Origin: Robbsia betulipollinis
Lineage (GTDB): Bacteria > Pseudomonadota > Gammaproteobacteria > Burkholderiales > Burkholderiaceae
Length of the DNA: 64,000 bases
Assembly (NCBI RefSeq): GCF_026624755.1
Contig: NZ_JAPMXC010000001.1
Coordinates: forward strand, 2,204,365-2,268,364
Reading direction: 5' to 3'
In this document: positions 15,311 through 26,826 of the stretch, piece by piece
Position numbering within the stretch: the first letter of the stretch is position 1
Layout of the letters: each line of letters starts with the position of its first letter
The notes under the pieces: generated by a model
What the model was told of the DNA's origin: nothing
The model's database searches: none
The model's input: only the letters and a program-made list of their open reading frames with translations
Made by a program: the position numbers and the translations under genes

Positions 15311-16441
15311 TTATCGCGTGAAGGGTTGCCGCCGCGGCGGATGCCGGAAAAGATCGGCCGACGCCAGACGCTCGACGCCGATCAGCAAGACGATCGCGCA
15401 GAAATCGTCGATGCCGCCGATCAGCCAGGACGGCAACGGTTCGAACGCGTGCGGCAGCGGCAGCCCGGTGAGGAACATCGGGCGCAGCAGGGCGTCGAGC
15501 GTCAGTGAAATGCCGGCGCCGCCGACGAAGCAGGGCAGGCTCCGGCGCCCGATGCGTACCAGCGCCGGCAGGGCGCGCGCGAGCGGCAGGATCGCCCCGC
15601 GCGCGCCGACCCAGGCGGCGAGCCAGGCAAGCACGCCGAAATTGAGCAGGCGCAGCACGCCGAGATTCTGTTTTTCGTAGCCTGGCGCGGGGCCGACGGT
15701 GAGGAAAACGCACCAGAACGCGCAGGCGAGCGCCACCCCGCAGGCGATGCGCGTGGGCGTCAACGCGTCCGGGCTGCGCAGGTAGGCCGGGTCGAGCGGC
15801 CGTATTCGCGCCACCGCGCCGAGCACGAACAGCAACTGCCACGCGAAGGGATTGAAGGCCCACCCCTCGGGGTAGGCGCTGGGCAGGCCCTGCGCCAGCG
15901 CCGGGGCCGCGTACCAGACGCACAGGCTCGCGACCACGGCGAACCACGGCGTGCGGCGCGCGCAGCCGATCAGCAGCGGCGCCGCCAGCGCGAACATCGC
16001 ATACATGGGCAGGACGGACGACAGGAACGGCTGGCGCCGCAGGCTGACGATGTCGGCGAGCATGCCGAAAGGGCGCCGCAGGAAGGTCGCGGCCTCGGTT
16101 GCGTCGACGTCCGGCGTGTCGACGCCCAGACCGTGCAGCGCCAGCCCCAGTCCGATCATCAACGCGGCGCTCAGCAGGAAGGCGCGGTAGATCTCGCCGC
16201 CGCGCCGCAGGAAGCGCGCGGCGGCGGCGGCCTCTCCCTGCCGGGCGCAGATCGCGCCGTACGCCGCGGCGGTCGAATAGCCGCCCACGAACACGAAGAC
16301 CTCGGCGGCATCGCAGAACGCGTAGTGGTGCAGGGTGATGTGCGAAAGCAGGCTGTTCGGGATGTGATCGAGCATGATCACCACGAGCGCCAGCCCACGG
16401 AAGAAGTCGATTTCGATGGACCGTTGGGTCGAGGACGTCAT
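15311..16441 (-). CDS. OpgC-family membrane acyltransferase
   Basis: 376 residues with about ten membrane segments. The N-terminus (RSIEIDFFRGLALVVIMLDH) has the Arg-Gly-Leu and Asp-His pattern of OpgC and related acyltransferase-3 proteins, and HHYAFCDAAEVFVFVGGYST is also typical. OpgC adds succinyl groups to osmoregulated periplasmic glucans. Because opgG/opgH are not adjacent, the substrate here could be another surface glycan. It lies upstream of the PglL-like gene on the same strand, so the two may be cotranscribed. The end is basic and short. Confidence 0.85.
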   Translation of the reverse strand: MTSSTQRSIEIDFFRGLALVVIMLDHIPNSLLSHITLHHYAFCDAAEVFVFVGGYSTAAAYGAICARQGEAAAAARFLRRGGEIYRAFLLSAALMIGLGLALHGLGVDTPDVDATEAATFLRRPFGMLADIVSLRRQPFLSSVLPMYAMFALAAPLLIGCARRTPWFAVVASLCVWYAAPALAQGLPSAYPEGWAFNPFAWQLLFVLGAVARIRPLDPAYLRSPDALTPTRIACGVALACAFWCVFLTVGPAPGYEKQNLGVLRLLNFGVLAWLAAWVGARGAILPLARALPALVRIGRRSLPCFVGGAGISLTLDALLRPMFLTGLPLPHAFEPLPSWLIGGIDDFCAIVLLIGVERLASADLFRHPPRRQPFTR

Positions 16442-16506
16442 GGATCGTATCTCCGCTGGGGCGGGAGCCGCCGTCCCGGGCGGTTACCGCGGATGTCGCT
16501 GATTCG

Positions 16507-17019
16507 TCACGGCGCGGCGGCCGACCACTGCCCGGACTTGCCGCCCTGTTTTTCCAGCAGGCGCACGTCGGTGATGGTCATGCCGCGGTCCGCCGCCTTG
16601 CACATGTCGTAAATGGTCAGCAAGCCGATCTGCACGGCGGTCAACGCCTCCATTTCGACGCCGGTCTGCCCGGTGGTCTCGGCGCGCACGGTGCAGTGTA
16701 CGCCCGGCAGCGACGGGTCGGTGTCGAAGTCCGCGGCGACGCGCGTCAGGGCCAGCGGGTGACACAGGGGGATCAGGTCGGCGGTCTTCTTCGCTGCCTG
16801 GATGGCCGCGATCCGCGCGATGCCGAGCACGTCGCCCTTTTTGGCATTGCCGCCCATGATCAGCGCGAGGGTCTCGGCGCGCATGCGGATCGTGCCGCGC
16901 GCGATGGCCAGGCGGCGCGTCACCGCCTTGTCGCCCACGTCGACCATATGCGCCTGACCGGCGGCGTCGAAATGCGTCAGGGGAGAGGGCGTGGGCTGGT
17001 CGGCGGAAGCATCGCGCAT
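16507..17019 (-). CDS. moaC: cyclic pyranopterin monophosphate synthase MoaC
   Basis: 170 residues starting [10 protein letters not shown]. Motifs of MoaC are all present: [33 protein letters not shown] with the catalytic Lys/His region, and [20 protein letters not shown] followed by MCKAADRGM. It converts the MoaA product to cyclic pyranopterin monophosphate in molybdenum cofactor biosynthesis. No other moa gene is adjacent. The reading frame stays open far upstream of the ATG, but homologous sequence begins only at this start. Confidence 0.96.
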   Translation of the reverse strand: MRDASADQPTPSPLTHFDAAGQAHMVDVGDKAVTRRLAIARGTIRMRAETLALIMGGNAKKGDVLGIARIAAIQAAKKTADLIPLCHPLALTRVAADFDTDPSLPGVHCTVRAETTGQTGVEMEALTAVQIGLLTIYDMCKAADRGMTITDVRLLEKQGGKSGQWSAAAP

Positions 17020-17107
17020 CGGTTTAATTTTCCTGAAAAAGCGTGGGCGGTGAAGAAAGCAGAAGACAAGGATAGCCCGCCGGGCGCGCACGCGTCGGCG
17101 GCGGGGT

Positions 17108-17761
17108 TCAGAGGTCCGGGCGCTGAACGAAGCCGAAGCGTTTCGCGATCTCGGCCGCAGGGATCGGCGCGAACGGCAGCGACCGGCCACCGCCCCAGGC
17201 CACCGCGCGTGGCATGGTGGCGCCATCCGGCGAGACGGACACGGCGGCGTCCGGCGTGGCGTGCGCCGTGGCGTCGGGCGGGAGGTCCGCATCGAGGCAT
17301 TCGGCAAACAGCGCCAGGTCGTGATCGTGCAACAGCGCGATGGTCGGCGGCGTGGCGGCACCGTTTGTGCCGGTGCCGGAAAACAGCACATTGCCCTGGT
17401 CGTCGAACCAGCCGGCGGCGGGCGCGAACGGGTTGCCGCATTCATCGACCAGCCGCGGCGTGTCGCCCTCGTGCGCCGCGCCGCCGCGGTGCAGCCGCAC
17501 GACATGCGGCGTATAGGCCAGATCGACGAAGACGCGTTGCGGACCGTTCTGGAAGAACCACCGGCCGGACGCATCGGCTTCGTAATTGCGCGCGATGAAG
17601 CGCTTGAGCGCGTCGTGCCGGATGACGTCGCCGATGCCGCCGGCGGCCTGGCAGGCGTCGTCGCGCATCCGCCACTGGCCACGCCGGTCGAGCAGCAGCC
17701 AGCCGGTGCAGGCCGGTACGTTCGGCCACTTGGCAAGCGCGTCGCGAACGATCTGGTCCAT
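17108..17761 (-). CDS. conserved protein of unknown function (217 aa)
   Basis: Starts [20 protein letters not shown] at an ATG one base after the YheT stop codon, so it is very likely translated from the same mRNA. The sequence is soluble and rich in aromatic and Gly/Asp residues: [36 protein letters not shown] and [16 protein letters not shown]. The pattern suggests a compact mixed alpha/beta protein conserved in beta-proteobacteria, but I cannot name a family with confidence. There is no signal peptide or membrane segment. Its tight coupling to the hydrolase suggests a shared role. Confidence 0.8.
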   Translation of the reverse strand: MDQIVRDALAKWPNVPACTGWLLLDRRGQWRMRDDACQAAGGIGDVIRHDALKRFIARNYEADASGRWFFQNGPQRVFVDLAYTPHVVRLHRGGAAHEGDTPRLVDECGNPFAPAAGWFDDQGNVLFSGTGTNGAATPPTIALLHDHDLALFAECLDADLPPDATAHATPDAAVSVSPDGATMPRAVAWGGGRSLPFAPIPAAEIAKRFGFVQRPDL

Positions 17762-17762
17762 G

Positions 17763-18830
17763 TCAGGGACTCCAGTAAGGGGCGAGAAAGGCGAGCAGGC
17801 GGCGTGCCAGCCAGTCCTCGCGACCGGCCGCGGCGTGCCGTGTCGTGTCATCCGCGCCCGCGGACGGGCGCTCGTCCGGGGCGCGCGCCCGCCATGCCCC
17901 GGCGCGCATGGGCCGCATGAAGCCGACATGACCGCCGGCCGCCGGGTGTTCGATCGTGACGGCGGCGGAGACCTGATCGGCGCGCGCCAGCGCGGCGGCG
18001 GGCAGGAAAGGGTCGTTCAGCGCATTGAGCAGCAGCGTCGGCACGGCGATTTCCGGCAGGATGGGTTTGGCCGACGCGCGCCGCCAGTAATCGTCGGCGT
18101 CCCGGTAGCCATGCAGCGGCGCAGTCACCACATCGTCGAAATCATGCAGGTTGCGGGCGGCCAGCATGCGTTCGCGGTCGAACAGCGCCGGATACTGGGC
18201 GAGCTTGAGCAGGGACTTCTGCTTCAACGTGTTCAGGAAATGCCGCGTATAGACGCGGTTGAAACCGTGCGCCAGCGCGTGGCCTCCCGCGGCCAGATCG
18301 ATCGGGGCGGACACGGCCGCGGCGGCCCGCACCCGGCGGGGCGACTCGGCGGCGTGTTCGCCGAGCCAGCGCAGCAGCGCATTGCCGCCCAGCGACACGC
18401 CGATCGCCAGGACCGGCGCGTCGAGCCGTTTCAGGATCCAGTCGATCTCGGCGGCGTCGCCGGAGTGGTAGAAGCGCGGCGCGCGGTTCATCTCGCCGCC
18501 GCAACTGCGAAAGTGCGGAATCACCGCGCGCCAGCCGCGCAATCGCGCCGCATGCATGACGGCACGTGCATAGTGACTGTCCGAACTGCCTTCCAGCCCG
18601 TGAAACAGCACCAGCAACGGCGCGGCCGGGTCGCACGCACCGTCGTCGGCCAGCCAGTCGAGATCGATGAAATCGCCGTCCGGCGTGTTCCAGCGTTCAC
18701 GCCGGTAGGCGACCACGGGCAGGCGCGCGAACAGCGCGGGCACGATGGTCTGAAGATGCGCGCCGGGCAGCCAGAACGGCGCCACGTAGGGAGGTATCGA
18801 TTCCGCGGACGTCGCGCCATCCCGCAACAT
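17763..18830 (-). CDS. YheT-family alpha/beta hydrolase
   Basis: 355 residues starting [10 protein letters not shown]. The N-terminus carries the family signature [20 protein letters not shown], followed by [19 protein letters not shown] with the oxyanion region. The nucleophile elbow is [14 protein letters not shown] (Ser in GVSLGG). The Asp is probably in NALNDPF and the His in AGGHVGFM. Members are esterases or lipases of unknown substrate, related to eukaryotic ABHD1/3 proteins. It is flanked on the same strand by the unknown gene (1-bp gap) and the SnoaL-like gene (17-bp gap), forming a likely operon. Confidence 0.92.
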   Translation of the reverse strand: MLRDGATSAESIPPYVAPFWLPGAHLQTIVPALFARLPVVAYRRERWNTPDGDFIDLDWLADDGACDPAAPLLVLFHGLEGSSDSHYARAVMHAARLRGWRAVIPHFRSCGGEMNRAPRFYHSGDAAEIDWILKRLDAPVLAIGVSLGGNALLRWLGEHAAESPRRVRAAAAVSAPIDLAAGGHALAHGFNRVYTRHFLNTLKQKSLLKLAQYPALFDRERMLAARNLHDFDDVVTAPLHGYRDADDYWRRASAKPILPEIAVPTLLLNALNDPFLPAAALARADQVSAAVTIEHPAAGGHVGFMRPMRAGAWRARAPDERPSAGADDTTRHAAAGREDWLARRLLAFLAPYWSP

Positions 18831-18847
18831 GCGCGCGGGCGTCCCGG

Positions 18848-19288
18848 TCAGTGCAGCGGACCGCGCCCGCGCCGCATCTTCGCGACGAACTGGCCGGCGG
18901 TTTCCTCGGGCATGACGCTGGCGTGCACGTGCGCGATGCGCCATTCGCCGCGCTCGTGCACCATCACATAGGTGGCGAACACCATGGTCTCGCTCTGGTC
19001 CGCGCGGCGGTGCGCCTCGGCGGCCGCGTAGACGACCGTGCCGAGGCTGTCGTAGACGCGCACGTCGAGCGCCTCGATGGTGGTGCGGCCGCGCTCGAAT
19101 TGCTGCGCCAGGCCGGCGCGTATCCGTTCGAGACCATGCAGGTGCGGGCCATCCGCACGGATATAGGAGACGAATTCCTCGTCGATCCACAAGTCCATTG
19201 CCGTTTCGAGATTGCTCTCGGCAATGGCGGCGTAGAACGCATTGAGCGTGTCGGCGGCGGCTTCGAACAGGCGGGCGAAACGTGGCAT
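18848..19288 (-). CDS. SnoaL-like/NTF2-fold protein
   Basis: 146 residues, MPRFARLFEAAADTLNAFYA. The pattern of an N-terminal helix, EFVSYIRADGPHLHGLERIR, VYDSLGTVVYAAAEAH and GEWRIAHVHASVMPEE is that of SnoaL_3/DUF4440 proteins with the NTF2 cone fold. Such proteins bind small hydrophobic molecules or act as minor enzymes; no catalytic assignment is possible. It stands just upstream of the YheT gene, and downstream of waaF in the direction of transcription (31-bp gap). Confidence 0.85.
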   Translation of the reverse strand: MPRFARLFEAAADTLNAFYAAIAESNLETAMDLWIDEEFVSYIRADGPHLHGLERIRAGLAQQFERGRTTIEALDVRVYDSLGTVVYAAAEAHRRADQSETMVFATYVMVHERGEWRIAHVHASVMPEETAGQFVAKMRRGRGPLH

Positions 19289-19319
19289 CTTGGCTTCGGC
19301 GGAGACGGTTGGACGGCGC

Positions 19320-20348
19320 TCAGCGACGCGCGATGAGCTGCTGTCGGGCGGATTCGAACACCTGCTCCGGTGCGAGCTGGCGCAGGCAGTTCAGGTGCCC
19401 GAGGGGGCACTCGCGCGCAAAGCAGGGACTGCACTCGAGATGCAGCCATTGTACCTGCGCGCTGTCCGAGAGGGGCGGGGTGTGTCGCGGGTCGGTCGAG
19501 CCGTACAGCGCGACCAGCGGCCGGCGCAGCGCGGCGGCCACGTGCATCAGGCCGGAGTCGTTGCTGACGACCAGCGCCGCGCGGCCGATCAGCGCGCAGG
19601 CCTCGCCCAGCGCGGTCTGCCCGCACAGATTGCGCACGAAGGGCGCCTGCTCGACGATCGCCTGCGCGATCGGCGCATCCTTCTGCGCGCCCAGCGCGAC
19701 GAACTGCGCATAGGGGAAGGATTGCCGCAGCAGCGTCGCGAGGCGGGCGAAGTGTTCCGGGGGCCAGCGTTTGGCGGGGCCGTATTCGGCGCCCGGACAG
19801 AAGACCACCAGCGGCACCCGGGTATCCAGCGTGAAGCGGTGCGACACGCGCACCCCTTCGTTCAGGTCGAGCTCGAGGCGCGGCGTCGGCAGCGTTTCGG
19901 GCAGGGTCGCGCCGGGCGCGTAGGCAAGCGCCGCGTACTGCGCGACCATCGGCGGGCGTTCGCGCTTCTTCGACGGCGCGGCGTGGACGACGTTGAGCAC
20001 CCCGTAGCGGTGTTCGCCCCGATAGCCCACGCGCAGGCGGATATGCGCGAGCCAGGGGATCAGCGCCGACTTGAACGAGTTCGGCAGCACGTAGGCCACG
20101 TCGTAGGCGTTGTCGCGCAATTCGGCGGCGAGATGGCGGCGCGCCATCCATTGCAGGCGTCCGTGGGCGAGGTCGGTGCCATGCACCGCGTCGACTTCGG
20201 GCATCCGCTCCAGGACCGGCGCCACCGATGCCGGCGCGACGACGTCGAGCACGAGCTTCGGATGGAGCCGTTTCAGCAGCGAGAAGAGGGGCTGGGCCAT
20301 CAGCGCATCGCCGATCCAGTTGGGGGCGATGACGAGCGCTCGACGCAT
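19320..20348 (-). CDS. waaF: lipopolysaccharide heptosyltransferase II
   Basis: 342 residues starting [20 protein letters not shown]. It is a GT9 glycosyltransferase. The N-terminal half binds LPS acceptor, and the C-terminal half ([47 protein letters not shown]) binds ADP-heptose. The last part holds four Cys in [19 protein letters not shown], common in WaaF. It adds the second heptose to the LPS inner core at the cytoplasmic face. An upstream TTG is unlikely to be used. Confidence 0.93.
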   Translation of the reverse strand: MRRALVIAPNWIGDALMAQPLFSLLKRLHPKLVLDVVAPASVAPVLERMPEVDAVHGTDLAHGRLQWMARRHLAAELRDNAYDVAYVLPNSFKSALIPWLAHIRLRVGYRGEHRYGVLNVVHAAPSKKRERPPMVAQYAALAYAPGATLPETLPTPRLELDLNEGVRVSHRFTLDTRVPLVVFCPGAEYGPAKRWPPEHFARLATLLRQSFPYAQFVALGAQKDAPIAQAIVEQAPFVRNLCGQTALGEACALIGRAALVVSNDSGLMHVAAALRRPLVALYGSTDPRHTPPLSDSAQVQWLHLECSPCFARECPLGHLNCLRQLAPEQVFESARQQLIARR

Positions 20349-20536
20349 CGAGTAGAAATCCAAAAAAAACCGGGCGGCCCCGCCGTCCGCGGGTGTCGGA
20401 CGGCGCGGGCCGCGCTGGGCGCACGAAAGGCGCGGGATGGAAAAACAAGGATGACGGCGGGCGACGCTTCACGCGCGCCGGGCGTCCGGCGGCGCGCGCC
20501 GCGCGACCCGCCCCGGGTACGCCCGTGCCGCAGGCG

Positions 20537-20737
20537 TCAGACCGTGTGGCCCTTGAGCACTTCGCTGGCGCGCAGCTTGTAGCGGGTGCCGCAATACGGA
20601 CAGCGCGCCTCGCCATGCGTGACGTCGATGAACACCCGCGGATGCATGCTCCACGCCGGCATGGAGGGATTTGGGCAATGCACCGGCAGATCCTTGGCGC
20701 GGACTTCGACCAGCGGCATTTCACTCATGTTCGACAT
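20537..20737 (-). CDS. small zinc-finger (CHCC-type) protein
   Basis: 66 residues. The ATG at 20737 has AAGGG seven bases upstream and is favoured over the ATG at 20728. The fold is the small zf-CHCC type seen in the NDUFS6 family: [20 protein letters not shown], then [14 protein letters not shown], with the pattern Cys-X10-His...Cys-X2-Cys as zinc ligands. In bacteria these proteins often sit next to LPS genes; the function is not established. It is transcribed away from pgk, behind waaF with a 188-bp gap. Confidence 0.88.
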   Translation of the reverse strand: MSNMSEMPLVEVRAKDLPVHCPNPSMPAWSMHPRVFIDVTHGEARCPYCGTRYKLRASEVLKGHTV

Positions 20738-20818
20738 CTCTCGACCCTTGCTGCGAGGTTTGCGGGGAATCGGGCGCAGCTGTTCACAACCGCGTATTGT
20801 AAATCACCCGACCCCTGC

Positions 20819-20858
20819 GCGGCGGCCTGTTTGCGCCATGGCGCAAACAGGCCGCCGC
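20819..20858. repeat. perfect 40-bp palindrome in the waaF/zinc-finger - pgk region
   Basis: The two 20-bp halves are exact reverse complements with no spacer. The left half reads GCGGCGGCCTGTTTGCGCCA and the centre is CCATGG. No T-run follows, so it is not a simple terminator. It lies between divergent genes, 81 bp after the zinc-finger start and 164 bp before the pgk start. Confidence 0.95.
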
Positions 20859-20920
20859 ACTACTGTGTATGGAAGTGTTTCGGCGCGTCGCGGTGTGCCG
20901 ACATCGGAGTTAGAATGTTT

Positions 20921-20962
20921 GCCTGTCGCCTGTCGCCTGTCGCCTGTCGCCTGTCGCCGGTC
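20921..20962. repeat. heptamer tandem repeat in the pgk leader
   Basis: Five perfect copies of GCCTGTC (20921-20955) followed by a one-base variant (20956-20962). It lies 60 bp before the pgk start and just after a possible -10 hexamer TAGAAT (20911-20916). The unit is not a multiple of three, but it is outside coding sequence, so a change in copy number would alter the leader. Confidence 0.92.
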
Positions 20963-21022
20963 TGCGGGCCGGCGCGATGGCCGATCCACCCTCTTCTGCG
21001 CCGACCGCGCCCGCCCACGCCC

Positions 21023-22212
21023 ATGACACAAGTTCTTCGCCTTTCCGACCTGATCGCCGATGGCAAGCTCGCCGGCAAGCGCGTCTTCATCCGCGCCGAT
21101 CTGAATGTTCCGCAAAACGAGCAGGGCGACATCACGGAGGACACGCGGATCCGGGCGTCGGTACCGGCCATTCGCGCGGCGCTCGACGCCGGCGCGGCCG
21201 TGATGGTGACGTCGCATTTGGGTCGTCCCACCGAGGGCCAGTTCAAGCCGGCGGACTCGCTCGCGCCGGTCGCCCGCCGCCTGGGCGAGTTGCTGGGCCG
21301 CGACGTGCCGCTTGTCCCGCACTGGGTCGAGAACGGCGTCACGGTGGCGCCGGGCGACGTCGTGCTGCTCGAGAACTGCCGGGTCAACGTCGGCGAAAAG
21401 AAGGACGACGACGCGCTGTCGCGCAGGATGGCGGCGCTGTGCGACGTCTACGTGAACGACGCGTTCGGCACCGCGCACCGCGCGGAGGCGACCACGCACG
21501 GCATCGCGAAATACGCGCCGGTCGCCGTCGCGGGCCCGCTGCTGGCGCAGGAACTGGACGCCCTGGGGCGCGCCCTGCACGAGCCGCGCCGGCCGCTGGT
21601 GGCGATCGTCGCCGGCTCCAAGGTATCGAGCAAGCTGACGATTTTGAAATCGCTCGCCGACAAGGTCGACCAGTTGATCGTCGGCGGCGGCATCGCCAAC
21701 ACCTTCCTGCTCGCGGCCGGTCTGCCGATCGGCAAGTCCCTGGCCGAGGCGGATCTGGTCGACGAGGCGAAAGCCATCATGGAGATGATGAAGGCGCGCG
21801 GCGCCTCGGTGCCGATTCCCACCGATGTCGTCACCGCGAAGACCTTCAGCGCGAGCGCCGAGGCGACGGTCAAGCCGGTCGCGGACGTCGCCGCCGACGA
21901 TCTGATCCTCGACATCGGCCCGGACACGGCGGGCGCGCTCGCCGCGCAACTGAAGTCCGCCGGCACGATCGTGTGGAACGGCCCGGTCGGCGTCTTCGAG
22001 TTCGACGCCTTCGGCAACGGCACGAAGACGCTCGCCGAGGCCATCGCCGCGTCCGACGGGTTTTCGATCGCGGGTGGCGGCGATACCCTCGCGGCGATCG
22101 CGAAATATGGCATCACCGAACGCATCGGCTATATCTCGACCGGTGGCGGCGCCTTTCTCGAATTCCTCGAGGGCAAGAAGCTGCCCGCGGTGGAAATCCT
22201 CGAAGCGAGGGC

Positions 22213-22216
<4 letters not shown>
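21023..22216 (+). CDS. pgk: phosphoglycerate kinase
   Basis: 397 residues, [20 protein letters not shown]. It carries the PGK signature [10 protein letters not shown] and the substrate helix [13 protein letters not shown]. The hinge and nucleotide site include [42 protein letters not shown] and the C-terminal [12 protein letters not shown]. It makes ATP from 1,3-bisphosphoglycerate in glycolysis. Codon bias is strong, as expected for an abundant enzyme. Its stop overlaps the pyruvate kinase start. The upstream region contains a 40-bp palindrome and heptamer repeats. Confidence 0.98.
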
Positions 22217-23817
<1,601 letters not shown>

Positions 23818-23957
23818 ACCGAATATTTTTTTGCGTTCTAATGGCCGGCATCGGTGACCGACATCGATTTCGGCCATTCGTCCTGGCGCCGCCCGCGGGC
23901 GGCGACGACGTCCGGAACGCATTGCACGCTATCGTTTTAATCTAAGGAGTTTTTGAG

Positions 23958-25022
23958 ATGCCTATCGTATCAATGCGTCAACTGCTGGATCATGCCGCCG
24001 AGAACGGCTATGGTCTGCCCGCCTTCAACGTGAACAACCTGGAGCAGGTGCAGGCGATCATGGAAGCGGCCGACCAGGTCAACGCGCCGGTCATCATGCA
24101 GGCCTCGGCAGGCGCGCGCAAGTACGCCGGCGAAGCCTTCCTGCGCCATCTGATCGAGGCGGCCGTGGAAGCCTATCCGCACATTCCGGTCGTGATGCAC
24201 CAGGACCACGGCCAGTCGCCGGCGATCTGCATGGCGGCGATCCGCAGCGGCTTCACCAGCGTGATGATGGACGGTTCGCTGGAAGCGGACGGCAAGTCGG
24301 TCGCGTCCTACGAATACAATGTGGCGACGTCGAAGCAGGTCGTCGAATTCTCGCATTCGATCGGCGTCACCGTCGAGGCGGAACTGGGCGTGCTGGGTTC
24401 GCTCGAGACCATGAAGGGCGACAAGGAAGACGGTCACGGCGCGGAAGGCACGATGACCCGCGAGCAACTGCTGACCGATCCGGAACAGGCGGCGGATTTC
24501 GTGCGCCAGACCGGCTGCGACGCGCTGGCGATCGCGATCGGCACCTCGCACGGCGCCTACAAGTTCACGAAGAAGCCGACCGGAGACATCCTGTCGATCG
24601 AGCGGATCAAGGAGATTCATCGTCGCATCCCCAACACCCATCTGGTGATGCACGGCTCGTCGTCGGTGCCGCAGGAACTGCTCGCCGAGATCCGTGAATT
24701 CGGCGGCGACATGAAGGAAACCTACGGCGTGCCGGTCGAGGAGATCCAGGAAGGCATCCGTAACGGCGTGCGCAAGATCAATATCGACACCGACTTGCGC
24801 CTGGCGATCACGGGCGCGATCCGCCGCTATTTCGCGGAAAACCCGTCGAAGTTCGACCCGCGCGATTTCCTCAAGCCGGCCCGTGCGGCGGCGAAGCAGG
24901 TCTGTCTCGACCGTTACGTCGCGTTTGGCTGCGAGGGCCAGGCCGGCAAGATCAAGCCGATGTCGCTCGACAAGATGGCCGAGCGCTACAAGCGCGGCGA
25001 ATTGGCGCAAGTCGTCAAATAA
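23958..25022 (+). CDS. fba: fructose-bisphosphate aldolase, class II
   Basis: 354 residues, starting [20 protein letters not shown] after TAAGGAG. It is a zinc aldolase: [19 protein letters not shown] contains the zinc-binding/catalytic histidine and Asp region, [13 protein letters not shown] follows, and [11 protein letters not shown] with [19 protein letters not shown] are the phosphate-binding loops. The length and motif layout match the Calvin-cycle subtype (CbbA-like). It cleaves fructose-1,6-bisphosphate. It follows pyk by 140 bp and ends before a strong terminator. Confidence 0.97.
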   Translation: MPIVSMRQLLDHAAENGYGLPAFNVNNLEQVQAIMEAADQVNAPVIMQASAGARKYAGEAFLRHLIEAAVEAYPHIPVVMHQDHGQSPAICMAAIRSGFTSVMMDGSLEADGKSVASYEYNVATSKQVVEFSHSIGVTVEAELGVLGSLETMKGDKEDGHGAEGTMTREQLLTDPEQAADFVRQTGCDALAIAIGTSHGAYKFTKKPTGDILSIERIKEIHRRIPNTHLVMHGSSSVPQELLAEIREFGGDMKETYGVPVEEIQEGIRNGVRKINIDTDLRLAITGAIRRYFAENPSKFDPRDFLKPARAAAKQVCLDRYVAFGCEGQAGKIKPMSLDKMAERYKRGELAQVVK

Positions 25023-25099
25023 CGCCACGCCCCGTCGCCGCCGCCTGTCCCCGCCCGTCCTGCACGGGGCCGGGGCCGGGCCGGCCGCCCGGTGCGCCT

Positions 25100-25137
25100 G
25101 CCGCCGTTCACCCAAGAGGTGACCGGCGGCTTTTTTT
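25100..25137 (+). terminator. rho-independent terminator after fba
   Basis: Arms GCCGCCGTTCACC (25100-25112) and GGTGACCGGCGGC (25118-25130) pair over 13 bp with one mismatch, with the 5-nt loop CAAGA, followed by seven T. It closes the pgk-pyk-fba group. Confidence 0.93.
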
Positions 25138-25239
25138 CGTCCATCATGATCGAAAAGTGGGCAGGGCAGGCGGCAAGGTATTAAAATCCCCGCTTTTCCG
25201 TGCCATGACGGCGCGCGGCCGACCACAGGATGCCCTCCC

Positions 25240-26133
25240 ATGTCATCGACGCTCTATGAATCCACCCTTCGTTCCCTGCCGCTGCTGGGGCGCGGCAAGG
25301 TGCGCGACAACTACGCGGTGGGCGACGACAAGCTGCTGATCGTCACGTCGGACCGGCTGTCGGCTTTCGATGTGGTGCTGGGCGAACCGATCCCGGACAA
25401 GGGCCGGGTCCTGAACCAGATGGCCGAATTCTGGTTCGACCGCCTCGCCGCCATCGTCCCGAATCATCTGACCGGCGTCGCGCCGGAAACCGTCGTCGCC
25501 GCCGACGAGGTCGCGCAGGTGGCCGGCCGCGCGGTGGTGGTGCGCCGTTTGCAGCCGATCATGATCGAAGCGGTGGTGCGCGGCTATCTGGCCGGCAGCG
25601 GCTGGAAGGAATACCAGGCGGGCGGCGCGGTCTGCGGTGTGGCGCTGCCGCCCGGTCTGCGCAACGCCGAGAAGCTGCCCGAGCCGATCTTCACGCCGGC
25701 GGCGAAGGCGGAACTGGGCGAGCACGACGAAAACATCAGTTTCGACGATGCCGCCGGCCGGATCGGGCGCGATCTCGCCGAGCGCATCCGCGCGATCAGT
25801 ATCCAGTTGTACACGGAAGCCTCGAAATACGCGGCGACGCGCGGCATCATCATCGCCGACACGAAATTCGAATTCGGTCTCGACGCCGCGGGCGAACTGT
25901 ATCTGATGGACGAGGTGCTGACGGCCGATTCCTCGCGCTTCTGGCCTGCGGACGCGTATCGGGTCGGCGCGAACCCGCCGTCGTTCGACAAGCAGTTCGT
26001 GCGCGACTGGCTCGAAACGCAGGTCTGGGACAAGACCCCGCCCGCGCCCCGTCTGCCGGCGGACGTCGTCGCCAGGACCGCCGAGAAATACCGCGAGGCG
26101 CTGAGCCGCCTGACCGGCTTGCCGCTGCGCTGA
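25240..26133 (+). CDS. purC: SAICAR synthase (phosphoribosylaminoimidazole-succinocarboxamide synthase)
   Basis: 297 residues, [10 protein letters not shown]. Motifs: [20 protein letters not shown] near the N-terminus, [18 protein letters not shown] with the substrate-binding Arg-Gly-Tyr, [10 protein letters not shown], and [15 protein letters not shown]. It condenses CAIR with aspartate in purine synthesis. It belongs to the longer bacterial/yeast-like PurC group (~300 residues) rather than the short E. coli form. purE and purK follow, giving consecutive pathway steps on one strand. Confidence 0.97.
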   Translation: MSSTLYESTLRSLPLLGRGKVRDNYAVGDDKLLIVTSDRLSAFDVVLGEPIPDKGRVLNQMAEFWFDRLAAIVPNHLTGVAPETVVAADEVAQVAGRAVVVRRLQPIMIEAVVRGYLAGSGWKEYQAGGAVCGVALPPGLRNAEKLPEPIFTPAAKAELGEHDENISFDDAAGRIGRDLAERIRAISIQLYTEASKYAATRGIIIADTKFEFGLDAAGELYLMDEVLTADSSRFWPADAYRVGANPPSFDKQFVRDWLETQVWDKTPPAPRLPADVVARTAEKYREALSRLTGLPLR

Positions 26134-26241
26134 ACCTGCCCGATGGTGTGTCCGCGCGCGTACTTGTGCGTGCGCCCGTGCCTGTATCTGTCCTCGTTCG
26201 CCTCCGCGACCGAACAACCTGATGGAAGCTGATTGTCCGCG

Positions 26242-26826
26242 ATGATCGATCAACAAAAGGGCGCCGCCGCCGGCCTGCGCATGCCGACCGAGCAGGACGG
26301 CCCGAAGATTGGCGTTTTGATGGGGTCGAGTTCCGACTGGGAGGTGATGCGCCATGCCGTCGCGATCCTCGAGGAATTCGGCGTCGCGCACGAGGCGAAG
26401 GTCGTCTCCGCGCACCGCATGCCGGACGAGATGTTCGCGTATGCCGAGAGCGCGCGTGCGCGCGGGCTGCGCGCCATCATCGCCGGTGCCGGGGGTGCGG
26501 CGCATCTGCCAGGCATGCTGGCGGCGAAAACCACGGTGCCGGTGCTGGGCGTGCCGGTCGCCAGCAAATACCTGCGCGGCGTCGATTCGCTGCATTCGAT
26601 CGTGCAGATGCCGCGCGGCGTGCCGGTGGCGACGTTCGCGATCGGCGAAGCCGGCGCGGCCAACGCGGCACTGTTCGCGGTCGCGCTGCTGGCGGGCGAG
26701 TGTCCGGATACCTGCGCGAAGCTCGATGCGTTTCGCGTGCGACAGCGGCAGGCCGCCGAGGCCATGGTGCTGCCGCCGCCGGCCGGGCCGGATACGGCGC
26801 AGGGCGCGCACGGAGCTTCGGCGTGA
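26242..26826 (+). CDS. purE: N5-carboxyaminoimidazole ribonucleotide mutase
   Basis: 194 residues with the ATG at 26242 ([10 protein letters not shown]); a TTG at 26233 lies closer to the GGAAG site and is possible. The core starts at ~residue 23: [30 protein letters not shown] with the catalytic His, [16 protein letters not shown], and [20 protein letters not shown]. This is the class I PurE fold, an octamer that converts N5-CAIR to CAIR. The final ~25 residues form an Ala/Pro-rich tail. The TGA stop overlaps the GTG start of purK. Confidence 0.96.
   Translation: MIDQQKGAAAGLRMPTEQDGPKIGVLMGSSSDWEVMRHAVAILEEFGVAHEAKVVSAHRMPDEMFAYAESARARGLRAIIAGAGGAAHLPGMLAAKTTVPVLGVPVASKYLRGVDSLHSIVQMPRGVPVATFAIGEAGAANAALFAVALLAGECPDTCAKLDAFRVRQRQAAEAMVLPPPAGPDTAQGAHGASA

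Noticed and set aside
16510..17736. MoaC as part of a 409-residue fusion
   Set aside because: The upstream part lies antisense-like over the neighbouring unknown gene in another frame; MoaC homology starts at 17019.
20977..22212. Long N-terminal extension of pyruvate kinase through pgk
   Set aside because: That stretch is the out-of-frame shadow of pgk, which is fully conserved.
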